From NCBI RefSeq assembly GCF_033097505.1, contig NZ_AP028654.1, forward strand, positions 822,001 to 886,000: DNA of 64,000 bases, read 5' to 3'. The stretch's first letter is position 1. Each line of letters begins with the position of its first letter. Of the stretch, positions 45,401 to 54,107 are shown one piece after another. A program made the position numbers and the translations under genes. Under the pieces are notes generated by a model that ran no database searches, had not been told where the DNA came from, and saw only the letters and a program-made list of their open reading frames with translations. Origin of the DNA: Helicovermis profundi. Its GTDB lineage: Bacteria; Bacillota; Clostridia; Peptostreptococcales; Acidaminobacteraceae.

Positions 45401-46354
45401 GAAGCTACAAAAATATGGGAGAAACCTTTAGAAGAAATTTTTCCAACTAAATACGAATTATCAAAAGGTGAAGAAGAAAATGAAAAGTTAGTTGATATAA
45501 AAAGTAATTTTTCAAAAAATAGAAAATATAAATCTAAAATAAAGATAGATAAACCAAGAGTTGTAATTCCAATTTTTCCTGGGACAAATTGTGAATGGGA
45601 TACCATGCGAGCTTTTGAAAAAGCGGGAGCTAGTGTAAAACTTGTAAATATAAAGAATCTTAATTCTGAGTTATTTAAAGAGTCTATTATTGAGTTTGAA
45701 AAGGAAATAAAAAATGCAAATATAATAGCATTAGCTGGTGGATTTAGCGCTGGAGATGAACCTGACGGTTCAGGTAAATTTATAGCTTCACTTCTTAGAA
45801 ATCCAATTATAGAAAAAGCAATAATGAAGCATATAAAAGAAGATGATGGTTTAATTATTGGTATATGTAATGGTTTTCAGGCTCTTATCAAAACTGGACT
45901 TCTTCCTTACGGTGAAATAAGAGAACTTGGTACTACTACACCAACTCTTACATTTAATAGAATAGGTAGACATATATCAGAGGTATTAAATACTAAAATC
46001 GTAAGTAATGCGTCTCCGTGGCTTATGAATGATAGTGAAGAAGATATCTTTACAACTCCTGTTTCACATGGTGAAGGTAGATTTTATGCAAAGGGCCAAG
46101 CACTAAAAGAGTTGATTGATAATTCTCAAATTGCTACTGTCTATTCTGATTCAAAAGGTAAAATTATTAATTCGCAGAATGTAAATCCCAATGGATCCGT
46201 TTTAAATGTAGAAGGTCTTATAAGCAAAGACGGAAGAATCTTTGGAAAAATGGGGCATATGGAAAGAGTGGACAATGGTCTTTATAAAAACATCACAAAC
46301 ATTAGAGCAATGCGAATTTTTGAAAGTGGTGTTAAATACTTTACTCATAAGTAA
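42488..46354 (+). CDS. purL: phosphoribosylformylglycinamidine synthase, single-chain
   Basis: A 1288-residue FGAM synthase that converts FGAR, glutamine and ATP to FGAM. It is the large single-chain form with the amidotransferase fused at the C-terminus: an N-terminal PurS-like region, linker, two AIR-synthase-type ATPase halves (YWSDHCRHTTFMTKI about 220; NETHNHPTEIEPFGGASTCLGG about 323; GGKDSMSGTF about 800), then the class I glutaminase (PIFPGTNCEWDTMRAF about 1030; nucleophile in GICNGFQAL about 1132; His-Glu in PVSHGEGRF). Start ATG 42488 follows GGAGG; ATG 42470 overlaps it. It heads the purine operon; in many Clostridia it is last or absent from it. Confidence 0.96.
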   Translation: MIKRVLVEKNSEFNEEHRKLISIISKDLKINTVKELRIINCYDVSGLSDNEMKKAEIYVFSEKNADKIVDSNIIKDYDFAFRIKPLPGQFDQRGDSAKQCINLILVDKEKLEVESSKVILINGDLSNEEILSIKKYLINPVEMVEVSTKLPKSIGIKSENEWFEKYIEKFSSFNKEELMNFKEKYSLAMTINDLIHIKNYFNEEKRNPSLTEIKVLDTYWSDHCRHTTFMTKINNVEFEDLSNENPVLNSFKNYIDLRKKVYLNRDKNICLMDLATISAKYHKLTGELDQLDISEEINACSVNAKVLIDGKEEDYLIMYKNETHNHPTEIEPFGGASTCLGGAIRDPLSGRAYVYQGMRVTGSADPRERYEDTLDGKLPQKKITKEAAHGFSSYGNQIGMATGEVREYYDDGFKAKRMEVGAVIAAAPKKNVVREEPRNGDKILLIGGRTGRDGIGGATGSSKSHSEDSIKTSGAEVQKGNPPEERKIQRLFRNFEATKLIKRCNDFGAGGVSVAVGELADSIDIYLERVPKKYDGLTGMEIAISESQERMAVVVASENVDEFMKLLENENIEGTVIAEVTNSKRLRMFYNDQKILDISRDFLETNGASSETDAIIEKINYRQNPLIFSNLNKDKSKKKINELSKAENDESILAFEIKKRLSDINIASQKGLMDIFDSTIGAGTVLMPYGGKTYNTKTQGMVAKIPLLKGNTSTVTIMTHGYNPKIGKWSTYHGGYYSVVESIAKIVAMGGKITDTTISLQEYFRKLGKDKKNWGLPLSGLLGTIEAQIGLGISAIGGKDSMSGTFKDINVPSTIISFAVATSDVSKIISPELKSKESVIYKFNVNSNEKGLKDITKLKSMYQTIEKLSEKRLVKSAYSVSMGGTIVSLMMMSLGNKIGFEINKNISLDELLNEDIGSILVEVNKDINIFDEINKEEYREIDEVNNFEVLEIAKTNEYESLTYKNMKISIDEATKIWEKPLEEIFPTKYELSKGEEENEKLVDIKSNFSKNRKYKSKIKIDKPRVVIPIFPGTNCEWDTMRAFEKAGASVKLVNIKNLNSELFKESIIEFEKEIKNANIIALAGGFSAGDEPDGSGKFIASLLRNPIIEKAIMKHIKEDDGLIIGICNGFQALIKTGLLPYGEIRELGTTTPTLTFNRIGRHISEVLNTKIVSNASPWLMNDSEEDIFTTPVSHGEGRFYAKGQALKELIDNSQIATVYSDSKGKIINSQNVNPNGSVLNVEGLISKDGRIFGKMGHMERVDNGLYKNITNIRAMRIFESGVKYFTHK

Positions 46355-46414
46355 TTTAAGCAGTTTAGAGATAAGTATATAATTGAAAAATCAATAACAC
46401 GCACAAAAACTAAC

Positions 46415-46445
46415 AAAAGTCATAAAACGTTCGACTTTTTATTGA
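46415..46445 (+). terminator. weak hairpin between purL and purE
   Basis: AAAAGTC pairs with GACTTTT around an 11-nt loop, followed by TTATTG. It is probably a partial attenuator inside the operon. A TTGACT box follows at 46442-46447 and may start an internal transcript for purE onward. Confidence 0.35.
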
Positions 46446-46543
46446 CTAAGGAAGAAGGCTAATTTATTATTAAGGTAGGATATAAATGATAGATTGTTTT
46501 AAAGGTATATTTAAAAACTATATTAATATCTATGGAGGTTATT

Positions 46544-47026
46544 TTGAAAATAGCAATTGTAATGGGTAGTATTTCTGATCTTGAAGTAGTTAAAAAAGGA
46601 ATTAATATTTTAAAAGAGTTTGATGTTGATTTTGAAGTAAGAATATTATCAGCTCATAGAACACCTATTGAAGCTCTAAATTTTTCTAAAAATGCAGAAA
46701 ATGAATTTGATGTTATTATTGGTGCTGCTGGTAAAGCGGCACACTTACCGGGAGTAATTGCAAGCCATACTATTTTACCTGTAATTGGACTTCCTATTAA
46801 ATCATCAACTTTAGATGGATTAGATTCATTATTATCAATTGTTCAGATGCCAAAAGGAATACCAGTTGCAACAGTTGCACTAAACGGATCTGAAAATGCT
46901 GCTCTTTTAGCAATTCAGATTATGTCACTTAAATATGAAGTTTTAAAAGATAAATTGAAAATATATAGAGAAAAAATGAGAGAAGATGTATTAAAGCAAG
47001 ATAAAGAATTAGTGTATAATTTGTAA
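46544..47026 (+). CDS. purE: N5-carboxyaminoimidazole ribonucleotide mutase
   Basis: A 160-residue class I PurE. The start of the family, KIAIVMGSISDLEVV, fits TTG 46544, eight bases after GGAGG; the in-frame ATG at 46532 overlaps that ribosome site. Active-site elements are MGSISD (about 8), SAHRTP (about 40) and the GAAGKAAHLPGV loop (about 66). It interconverts N5-CAIR and CAIR. No purK is seen in the window, so N5-CAIR must come from a gene elsewhere, or the enzyme uses AIR and CO2. Confidence 0.95.
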   Translation: MKIAIVMGSISDLEVVKKGINILKEFDVDFEVRILSAHRTPIEALNFSKNAENEFDVIIGAAGKAAHLPGVIASHTILPVIGLPIKSSTLDGLDSLLSIVQMPKGIPVATVALNGSENAALLAIQIMSLKYEVLKDKLKIYREKMREDVLKQDKELVYNL

Positions 47027-47080
47027 AATTAAAGTATATATTTTGCATTAATCTAAGAACCTACAATAGGAGGAAAAACA

Positions 47081-47785
47081 TTGAGTAAACTAAATATGTT
47101 ATATGAGGGAAAGGCAAAAAAAGTATATAAAACAGAAAAAGAAAATGAGTATATTGTTGAATATAAAGATGATGCAACAGCATTAAATGGGCTTAAAAAA
47201 GGAACAATAAGTGATAAAGGTATTGTTAATAATAAACTTAGTGCAATTATTTTTAAAATACTTGAAGAAAAAGGAATTGAGACACATTTAATTGAATTAT
47301 TAAATGATAGAGAAACTTTAGTAAAAGCGGTTGAAATTTTACCTCTTGAAGTTATTGTTAGAAATATTGCAGCGGGTTCAATTAGTAAAAGACTTGGTAT
47401 CGAAGAGGGAACAGTCTTAAAAAAACCTCTTTTAGAATTATGTTATAAAAATGATGAACTAGGTGATCCTTTTATTAGTGAAGACCATATCGAAATTTTA
47501 AATTTAGCAACGCCAAAGGAAGTAGAAATTGTAAAAGAAAATGCTCTAAAAATAAACGAAGTATTAATAGAATTTTTTAAAGGAATCAATTTAAAATTAG
47601 TTGATTTCAAAATTGAATTTGGAAGATATGATGGAAGGGTTATCTTAGCAGATGAGATTTCTCCAGATACATGTAGGCTTTGGGATGTAAATACTAATAA
47701 AAAAATGGATAAAGATAGATTTAGACGAGATCTTGGAGATGCCGAGAGCACATATCAAGAAGTGTTAAAAAGAGCAAGTAAATAA
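47081..47785 (+). CDS. purC: SAICAR synthase
   Basis: A 234-residue enzyme joining CAIR and aspartate with ATP. Family motifs are LYEGKAKKVYKT (about 7-18), EVIVRNIAAGSI (about 90), LVDFKIEFGR (about 170) and ISPDTCRLWD (about 192). The start is TTG 47081, six bases after AGGAGG. It is the third gene of the purine operon, 55 bp after purE and 28 bp before purF. Confidence 0.96.
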   Translation: MSKLNMLYEGKAKKVYKTEKENEYIVEYKDDATALNGLKKGTISDKGIVNNKLSAIIFKILEEKGIETHLIELLNDRETLVKAVEILPLEVIVRNIAAGSISKRLGIEEGTVLKKPLLELCYKNDELGDPFISEDHIEILNLATPKEVEIVKENALKINEVLIEFFKGINLKLVDFKIEFGRYDGRVILADEISPDTCRLWDVNTNKKMDKDRFRRDLGDAESTYQEVLKRASK

Positions 47786-47813
47786 TAAAATCTATGTTTT
47801 ACTGGAGGAAATA

Positions 47814-49226
47814 ATGTATCATTCAGATGATAAATTAAAGGAAGAATGCGGAGTAGTAGGTATTTATGATCCACAAAAAAACGATAAAATTTCAACATTA
47901 ACTTATTTTGGACTTATTGCACTTCAGCATAGAGGACAAGAAAGTGCTGGTATAGCGGTTTATGATGAAGGTAATGTTAAATATTATAAAGAAATGGGAC
48001 TAGTTCAAGAAATATTTAATGCAAAAAATTTAGAATTATTAAAAGGAAATATTTCTATAGGTCATGTTAGATATTCAACTACTGGAGAATCATATGTTAC
48101 AAATGCACAACCTTTAGTTGTTAGATATAGAGGTGGAAGTATTGCACTAGCGCATAATGGAAACCTTATAAATGCGGGAAAGATTAGAAATGAACTTGAA
48201 GACAATGGTTCTATTTTTCAAACTTCAATCGATAGTGAAGTTATTGCAAATTTAATTGCTAGAAATTACAAACGTGGTTTTGAAGAAAGTATTATAAATG
48301 CTGTTACAGAAATTGAAGGAGCATTTGCACTTACTATTATTTGTGAAGATAAATTAGTTGGGGTACGTGACCCTTATGGGCTTAGACCTCTTAGTTTAGC
48401 TAAACTTGGTGATGGATATGTTTTAGCATCTGAAACATCAGCATTTGATGTTATGGGAGCAAAATATATTAGAGATATTAGAGCGGGTGAAATGGTTATT
48501 ATAGATGAAGATGGAGTTAAGTCTTATATGTATTCATCAGAGAAAAAACAAGCTCTATGTTGTTTTGAATATGTTTATTTTGCAAGACCAGATTCAGTAA
48601 TGGATGGAAAAAATGTTTACTCAACAAGGCAAAATGCTGGCAAAATACTAGCAAAAGAGCACCCTGTTGAAGCTGATATGGTAATAGCTGTTCCCGATTC
48701 AGGAATTGCAGCTGCTATTGGATATGCAGAGGAATCTGGTATACCTTATGGTGTAGGGCTTATAAAAAATAAATATCTAGGAAGATCATTTATTCAGCCT
48801 GATCAAAAATCAAGAGAACTTGCTGTAAAACTTAAGTTAAATGTACTTTCGGATAGTATAAAAGGAAAAAGGCTAGTTTTAATTGATGATTCAATAGTAA
48901 GAGGAACTACAAGTGGAAGAATAGTTTCAATGCTAAAAGAAGCTGGTGCTAAAGAAGTTCATGTTAGAGTTAGTTCGCCTCCTGTAAAATTTAGTTGTTA
49001 CTTTGGAATTGATACTCCGTCAAGAAAACAATTGGTTGGAGCTATAAAAACAATTGATGAAATAAGAGATATGATTGGTGCAGATTCACTTGGATATATA
49101 TCTATAGATGGCCTAGTTGAGTCTATTGGTAAGAATGCGGATTCTCTTTGCACTGCATGCTTTAAAGGTAATTATCCTATGGAAGTACCAAAACTTGGTA
49201 ATAAATACGTATTTGAAAAAATATAG
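47814..49226 (+). CDS. purF: amidophosphoribosyltransferase
   Basis: A 470-residue enzyme for the first committed purine step, PRPP plus glutamine to phosphoribosylamine. An 11-residue propeptide precedes the catalytic Cys12 (EECGVVGI), as in the Bacillus-type enzyme. The glutaminase region has HRGQESAGI and AHNGNLINAG. The PRPP loop is VLIDDSIVRGTTSGR by position (about 358-372). Cys residues in QALCCFEYVYF and SLCTACFKGNYP match the ligands of the oxygen-sensitive 4Fe-4S cluster. GGAGG precedes the ATG. Confidence 0.97.
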   Translation: MYHSDDKLKEECGVVGIYDPQKNDKISTLTYFGLIALQHRGQESAGIAVYDEGNVKYYKEMGLVQEIFNAKNLELLKGNISIGHVRYSTTGESYVTNAQPLVVRYRGGSIALAHNGNLINAGKIRNELEDNGSIFQTSIDSEVIANLIARNYKRGFEESIINAVTEIEGAFALTIICEDKLVGVRDPYGLRPLSLAKLGDGYVLASETSAFDVMGAKYIRDIRAGEMVIIDEDGVKSYMYSSEKKQALCCFEYVYFARPDSVMDGKNVYSTRQNAGKILAKEHPVEADMVIAVPDSGIAAAIGYAEESGIPYGVGLIKNKYLGRSFIQPDQKSRELAVKLKLNVLSDSIKGKRLVLIDDSIVRGTTSGRIVSMLKEAGAKEVHVRVSSPPVKFSCYFGIDTPSRKQLVGAIKTIDEIRDMIGADSLGYISIDGLVESIGKNADSLCTACFKGNYPMEVPKLGNKYVFEKI

Positions 49227-49233
49227 GGAAAAG

Positions 49234-49266
49234 GTCATATACTATTAGTAATTAATAGTGTATGAC
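49234..49266 (+). promoter_or_regulatory. hairpin between purF and purM
   Basis: A 14-bp stem, GTCATATACTATTA with TAATAGTGTATGAC (one G-T pair), 7 bp after the purF stop. There is no long T tract, so it is more likely an RNA-stability or partial-attenuation element than a full terminator. Confidence 0.5.
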
Positions 49267-49288
49267 TTTAATTGTTTAAATTAATTAG

Positions 49289-49327
49289 ACTTAATATAAA
49301 ATAATTAAACTTAATATAAAATAATTA
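49289..49327. repeat. short tandem repeat before purM
   Basis: A 20-bp unit, ACTTAATATAAAATAATTAA, is present twice in tandem, the second copy one base short, and ends 12 bp ahead of the purM start. Confidence 0.8.
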
Positions 49328-49339
49328 GGATGGTGTAAA

Positions 49340-50377
49340 ATGAGTGCAAATAGAGATGAATATAAAAAAGCTGGAGTAAATGTTGAAGAGGGATATAAAG
49401 CTGTTACCCTTATGAAAGACCATGTTAAAAAAACATTTAATAATAATGTTTTAATGGGTCTTGGTTCTTTTGGTGGAATGTTCGATTTATCTTTTATTCA
49501 TGAAGAGGGAATAAAAAAACCCGTATTAATTTCTGGAACTGATGGAGTTGGAACAAAATTAAAAGTCGCATTTGAATTAGATAAGCATGATACTGTAGGA
49601 ATTGATTTAGTAGCAATGTGCGTAAATGATATATTATGTCATGGTGCAAAACCGCTTTTCTTTTTAGATTATATTGCAACTGGAAAGTTAGAAGCTGAAA
49701 AAGCTGAAAGTATAGTAAAAGGTGTAACTGACGGTTGTCTTATGTCAGGACTTGCTTTGATAGGTGGTGAAACAGCAGAGATGCCTGGTTTCTACAGTGA
49801 AAATGAATATGATTTAGCTGGTTTTACTGTAGGAATAGTTGATAAAGATAAGATTGTAAATGGAGCAAATATTGATGCAGGCGACGTAATTATTGGACTT
49901 CCATCAAGCGGAGTTCATTCAAATGGATTTAGTTTAGTAAGAAAAATTTTAAATGACAATAATATTGATTTTAACACAAAATTTAAGAATACTGATAAAA
50001 CTTTTGGTCAAGTTCTACTTGAACCAACAAGAATTTACTATAAAGAAGTTAAAACTTTGCTAGACAAAGTTAATGTAAAAGGTATGGTTCATATTACTGG
50101 TGGTGGATTTTACGAAAATATACCAAGAGTTCTTCCAAAAGGTATGGGAGCCAAAATTGATAAAAATTCATGGAATAAACCTGAGATATTTGATGAACTT
50201 AAAAGATTAAATAATATTGATGACAATAATATGTATGCAACTTTTAATATGGGTATTGGATATATGGTGATTGTAAGTAAAGGAGAATCTTTAAAGGCAA
50301 TTGAAGCTTTAAAAAATGAAAATTTACTTGGATATATAATTGGAGAAGTAGTAAGTGAAGAGGGAGTCTCTTTATGA
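49340..50377 (+). CDS. purM: phosphoribosylformylglycinamidine cyclo-ligase (AIR synthase)
   Basis: A 345-residue ATP-dependent enzyme closing the imidazole ring of FGAM to AIR. Family elements are LMGLGSFGGMFDL (about 36), SGTDGVGTKLKVA (about 64), DLVAMCVNDILCHGAKPLFFLDY by position (about 88-110), and GGETAEMPGFY (about 143). It is followed without a gap by purN, which starts inside its last codon. AGGATGG precedes the ATG. Confidence 0.97.
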   Translation: MSANRDEYKKAGVNVEEGYKAVTLMKDHVKKTFNNNVLMGLGSFGGMFDLSFIHEEGIKKPVLISGTDGVGTKLKVAFELDKHDTVGIDLVAMCVNDILCHGAKPLFFLDYIATGKLEAEKAESIVKGVTDGCLMSGLALIGGETAEMPGFYSENEYDLAGFTVGIVDKDKIVNGANIDAGDVIIGLPSSGVHSNGFSLVRKILNDNNIDFNTKFKNTDKTFGQVLLEPTRIYYKEVKTLLDKVNVKGMVHITGGGFYENIPRVLPKGMGAKIDKNSWNKPEIFDELKRLNNIDDNNMYATFNMGIGYMVIVSKGESLKAIEALKNENLLGYIIGEVVSEEGVSL

Positions 50378-50955
50378 AAAGAATAGCTGTTTTTATCTCT
50401 GGAAGTGGCACTAATCTTCAGCAAATAATTGATAATACAGAAAATAAAAATATTGACGGGAAAATAGTTTTAGTAATTTCAGATAGAAAAAATGCATTTG
50501 GACTTGAAAGAGCTGAAAATGCTAATATAGAAACTTTATATATTGGAAAAGCTAAATTTATAGATGTAAATGAAAGAGATAAATTTATAGAAAATAAATT
50601 AAAAGAATATGATGTTGATTTACTTGTTCTTGCAGGTTTTTTATCAATACTTCCTAAAACTATAATTAATAATTATGATAAGAAAATAATTAACATCCAT
50701 CCATCTTTAATACCCAAATATTCAGGAAAAGGGTTTTATGGTGATAAAGTACATAAAGCTGTGCTTGAAAATCACGATAAGCTAACTGGTGTTACAGTCC
50801 ACTATGTTGATGAAGGAATTGATAGCGGTCAAATAATTGAACAAGTAAAAATAGAAGTAAAAGATGATGATACGCTTGATTCACTTACTCAAAAAGTTCA
50901 TAAAGTAGAACATAAATTAATAGTTAAAGTTATTAAAGAAATATGTTCGATTTAA
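50374..50955 (+). CDS. purN: phosphoribosylglycinamide formyltransferase
   Basis: A 193-residue folate-dependent enzyme moving a formyl group from 10-formyl-THF to GAR. Visible are the phosphate loop FISGSGTNLQ (about 6-15), LVLAGFLSILP (about 82), the catalytic Asn-His-Asp set in INIHPSLIPKY (His about 109) and HYVDEGIDSGQII (Asp about 145). It overlaps purM by 4 bp (ATGA), so translation is coupled. Confidence 0.96.
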   Translation: MKRIAVFISGSGTNLQQIIDNTENKNIDGKIVLVISDRKNAFGLERAENANIETLYIGKAKFIDVNERDKFIENKLKEYDVDLLVLAGFLSILPKTIINNYDKKIINIHPSLIPKYSGKGFYGDKVHKAVLENHDKLTGVTVHYVDEGIDSGQIIEQVKIEVKDDDTLDSLTQKVHKVEHKLIVKVIKEICSI

Positions 50956-51028
50956 TGTAAAAGCCTTATTTATGTAACTATTATCTACCATATAAATGAA
51001 ATTTAATAAAAAAGGAATGGTGAATATT

Positions 51029-52576
51029 TTGAAAAGAGCATTAATTAGCGTTTCAGACAAAAAAAATGTAGTTAAATTTGCATCTAAATTAATAGAACTT
51101 GGATATGAAGTGGTTTCTACAGGCGGAACTGCAAGACTTTTATTTGATAGCGGTGTAAAAGTTACACAGGTTGATGAAATAACTGGTTTTCCCGAATGTT
51201 TAGATGGAAGAGTTAAAACTCTTCACCCAAAAGTTCATGGTGGGATTCTTGCAAGACGTGATCTTAAAAGCCATATGGATCAGGTTGATAAACTTGAAAT
51301 TAAACTCTTTGATATGGTTGTTGTTAATTTATATCCTTTTAAAGAAACATATCTAAATGAAAATGCCACACATGAAGATAAAATTGAGAATATAGATATT
51401 GGCGGACCAACTATGATACGTTCAGCTGCTAAAAATTACAATGATGTATTAGTTGTTGTAGATTCAAGTGATTATACTTCAATTCTAGAAGAATTTGAGA
51501 AAAATAATACAACTAACGTTAGTGATTTAAGTGAAAAATTTAAAAGAAACTTAGCGCTTAAAGCTTTCGAAATGACAGCTAGTTATGATGCTCTTATTTC
51601 AAGATACTTTAGAGAAAGCTTAAACAAAAAAGATGAATTTAATGATAAAATTACTCTTACCTTTGAAAAAGGTGAAGAACTTAGATATGGAGAAAATCCT
51701 CATCAATATGGTTGGCTTTATAAAGAAATTTCAAAAAATACTAATACGCTTGCAAATGCAATTCAGTTAAATGGAAAGCAATTGTCCTTTAATAATATTA
51801 ATGACGCAACGGGAGGAATTAATTTAATAAGAGAATTTAAAGAACCTGCGGTAGTAGCTGTTAAACACACAAATCCGTGTGGAGCTAGCCTTGGTGTTAA
51901 TATATATGAAGCCTTCGAAAAGGCCTATAAATCTGATCCTAAATCTATTTTTGGTGGTATTGTAGTAGCTAATCGTGAAATTGATAAAGATACAGCAGTG
52001 GAGCTAAGTAAGATTTTTCTTGAAATAGTTATTGCTCCGTCATTTGAAGAAAAAGCACTTGAAATACTCAAGTCTAAGAAGAATTTAAGAATACTTAAAT
52101 TAGATACTTTATATAAAAAAGAGAGTGGATATGATATAAAAAAAGTTGATGGTGGCATACTTATTCAAAATGAAAATGATATTTTGATTAAAGATATGAA
52201 AGTTGTGACTGATAGAATCCCAAATAAAACAGAATTAAAGGATTTAGAGTTTGCTATGAAAGTAGTAAAACACACGAAATCTAATGCTATTGTTCTTGCT
52301 GGTGAAGGTGCAACTGTTAGTGTTGGTCCAGGTCAAACGAGTAGAGTGTGGGCACTTGAAAATGCAATTAAACAAAGCAATATTTCTACTAAAGGCACAG
52401 TATTAGCATCAGATGCATTTTTCCCATTTTCAGATAGTGTAGAGGCTGCAGCTAAAGCTGGAATTACAGCAATTATTCAGCCAGGGGGTTCTATTAAAGA
52501 TAACGAATCAATTGAAATGGCAAATAAATATGGTATAGCAATGGTCTTTACTGGCATTCGTCATTTTAAGCATTAA
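51029..52576 (+). CDS. purH: AICAR transformylase / IMP cyclohydrolase
   Basis: A 515-residue bifunctional enzyme for the last two steps to IMP. The N-terminal cyclohydrolase has [47 protein letters not shown] by position (about 52-71) and [16 protein letters not shown]. The C-terminal transformylase has LRYGENPHQ (about 222), KHTNPCGAS and the [17 protein letters not shown] loop. TTG 51029 is chosen since it gives the normal [11 protein letters not shown] start with AAGGAATGG ahead; the in-frame ATG at 50996 would add 11 unusual residues. Confidence 0.95.
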   Translation: MKRALISVSDKKNVVKFASKLIELGYEVVSTGGTARLLFDSGVKVTQVDEITGFPECLDGRVKTLHPKVHGGILARRDLKSHMDQVDKLEIKLFDMVVVNLYPFKETYLNENATHEDKIENIDIGGPTMIRSAAKNYNDVLVVVDSSDYTSILEEFEKNNTTNVSDLSEKFKRNLALKAFEMTASYDALISRYFRESLNKKDEFNDKITLTFEKGEELRYGENPHQYGWLYKEISKNTNTLANAIQLNGKQLSFNNINDATGGINLIREFKEPAVVAVKHTNPCGASLGVNIYEAFEKAYKSDPKSIFGGIVVANREIDKDTAVELSKIFLEIVIAPSFEEKALEILKSKKNLRILKLDTLYKKESGYDIKKVDGGILIQNENDILIKDMKVVTDRIPNKTELKDLEFAMKVVKHTKSNAIVLAGEGATVSVGPGQTSRVWALENAIKQSNISTKGTVLASDAFFPFSDSVEAAAKAGITAIIQPGGSIKDNESIEMANKYGIAMVFTGIRHFKH

Positions 52577-52631
52577 TATAGGTTAAAATGAGTAAATATA
52601 AGTATATTATTTATAGAAGTGGAGGTGCTAA

Positions 52632-53879
52632 ATGAAAGTTTTAGTTATTGGAAGCGGAGGGCGAGAAAGTGCGCTTGTTTGGAAAATAAATCAAAGTAAA
52701 AATGTTGAAAAAATTTATATTGCTCCGGGAAATGGTGGAACAAAAGAAATTGGCGAAAACGTTAATATAGATGCTACTGATATAGAGGCTCTTTTAAGTT
52801 TTGCTTTAGAAAATAAAATTGATTTAACAGTAGTTGGGCCAGAAGATCCACTTTGTATGGGTATTGTAGATTTATTTAGAATGAATAATTTAAAAATAAT
52901 AGGTCCAGATAAAAATGGGGCTTTACTTGAAGGTTCAAAGAAATTTTCTAAAGAATTTATGATAAAGTATGGTATTCCAACTGCTAGATTTGTTGAAACA
53001 GATAATTATGAAGACGCTCTTAGAAAAATTAATGATTTTAGTATACCTCTTGTGATAAAAGCAGATGGACTTGCAGCAGGTAAAGGTGTAATTATTGCAT
53101 TAACAAAAGATGAAGCTAAGACTGCTTTAAGAGAAATTTTGCTTGAAAATAAATTTGCAAATGCAGGCAAACTCGTAATAATTGAAGAATTTCTTAGTGG
53201 AGTAGAGGCATCAATTATATGCGTATGTGATGGTGAAACTATTTTACCTCTATCATCAGCAAGAGATTACAAAAGAGCTTTAGATAATGATTTAGGCTTA
53301 AATACAGGTGGTATGGGTGCTATTTCTCCAAATCCTATTATAAGTGATAGTGTGATAGAAGAAATTGATAGATTAGTGTTAAAACCATTTATTAAAGGCA
53401 TCAAAAATGAAGGTTTTGACTTTAGAGGAATTTTATTTGTTGGAATTATGATGGATAAAGATATTAATGTCCTTGAATTTAATGTTAGATTTGGTGATCC
53501 TGAAACTGAAGTAATCCTTCCAAGACTTAAAAATGATATTGTAGATGTATTTATGGCTATTGAAAATAAAACATTAAAAGATATTAATCTAATGTGGGAT
53601 GATAAGTCCTCTTGCACTGTGGTGCTTACATCAAAAGGATATCCTTATTTTTATGAAAAGGGTAAAAAGATTACTATTGAAAAAAGTATCGAAGGTTCAT
53701 TATTATTTCATGCAGGAACCAAAGAAGTTGATGGTGATATAGTAACTAACGGTGGAAGAGTTATTAATGTAGTTTCGCTTGATGAAAATTTAGAAAATGC
53801 AATAAAAACGTCTTATAGTAATATTGATAAAATTAATTATGAAGGATTAACATATAGGAAAGATATAGGAAAACTATAG
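52632..53879 (+). CDS. purD: phosphoribosylamine-glycine ligase
   Basis: A 415-residue ATP-grasp enzyme making GAR. It opens MKVLVIGSGGRESALVW, has APGNGGT (about 35), the ATP-grasp core VIKADGLAAGKGVIIA (about 141) and EEFLSGVEASII, and the metal site LEFNVRFGDPETEVILPRL by position (about 282-300). It is the last gene of the pur operon; GGAGGTG precedes the ATG, and a strong terminator follows at 53957. Confidence 0.97.
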   Translation: MKVLVIGSGGRESALVWKINQSKNVEKIYIAPGNGGTKEIGENVNIDATDIEALLSFALENKIDLTVVGPEDPLCMGIVDLFRMNNLKIIGPDKNGALLEGSKKFSKEFMIKYGIPTARFVETDNYEDALRKINDFSIPLVIKADGLAAGKGVIIALTKDEAKTALREILLENKFANAGKLVIIEEFLSGVEASIICVCDGETILPLSSARDYKRALDNDLGLNTGGMGAISPNPIISDSVIEEIDRLVLKPFIKGIKNEGFDFRGILFVGIMMDKDINVLEFNVRFGDPETEVILPRLKNDIVDVFMAIENKTLKDINLMWDDKSSCTVVLTSKGYPYFYEKGKKITIEKSIEGSLLFHAGTKEVDGDIVTNGGRVINVVSLDENLENAIKTSYSNIDKINYEGLTYRKDIGKL

Positions 53880-53956
53880 AAAAATTAAAAAAATTTAAAA
53901 ATGAATATGTTTGTTAAAATAAAACGAATAAAAATTATATTTAACTAAGTTTTGAT

Positions 53957-54005
53957 AAAAATACAAGCACAACCATAAGTTAATGGTTGTGCTTGTATTT
54001 TTTTT
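53957..54005 (+). terminator. purine operon terminator
   Basis: A 19-bp perfect stem, AAAATACAAGCACAACCAT with its complement, a 7-nt loop and a T run. It lies 78 bp after purD. Confidence 0.95.
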
Positions 54006-54107
54006 GCAAAAAAAATACTATTCAATCACAAGCTTGTAACAATTGAATAATATAATTATAGAAGACAAATAATGTTTTACTATGTACAAAAAAAGGGAGT
54101 GAAAAGA

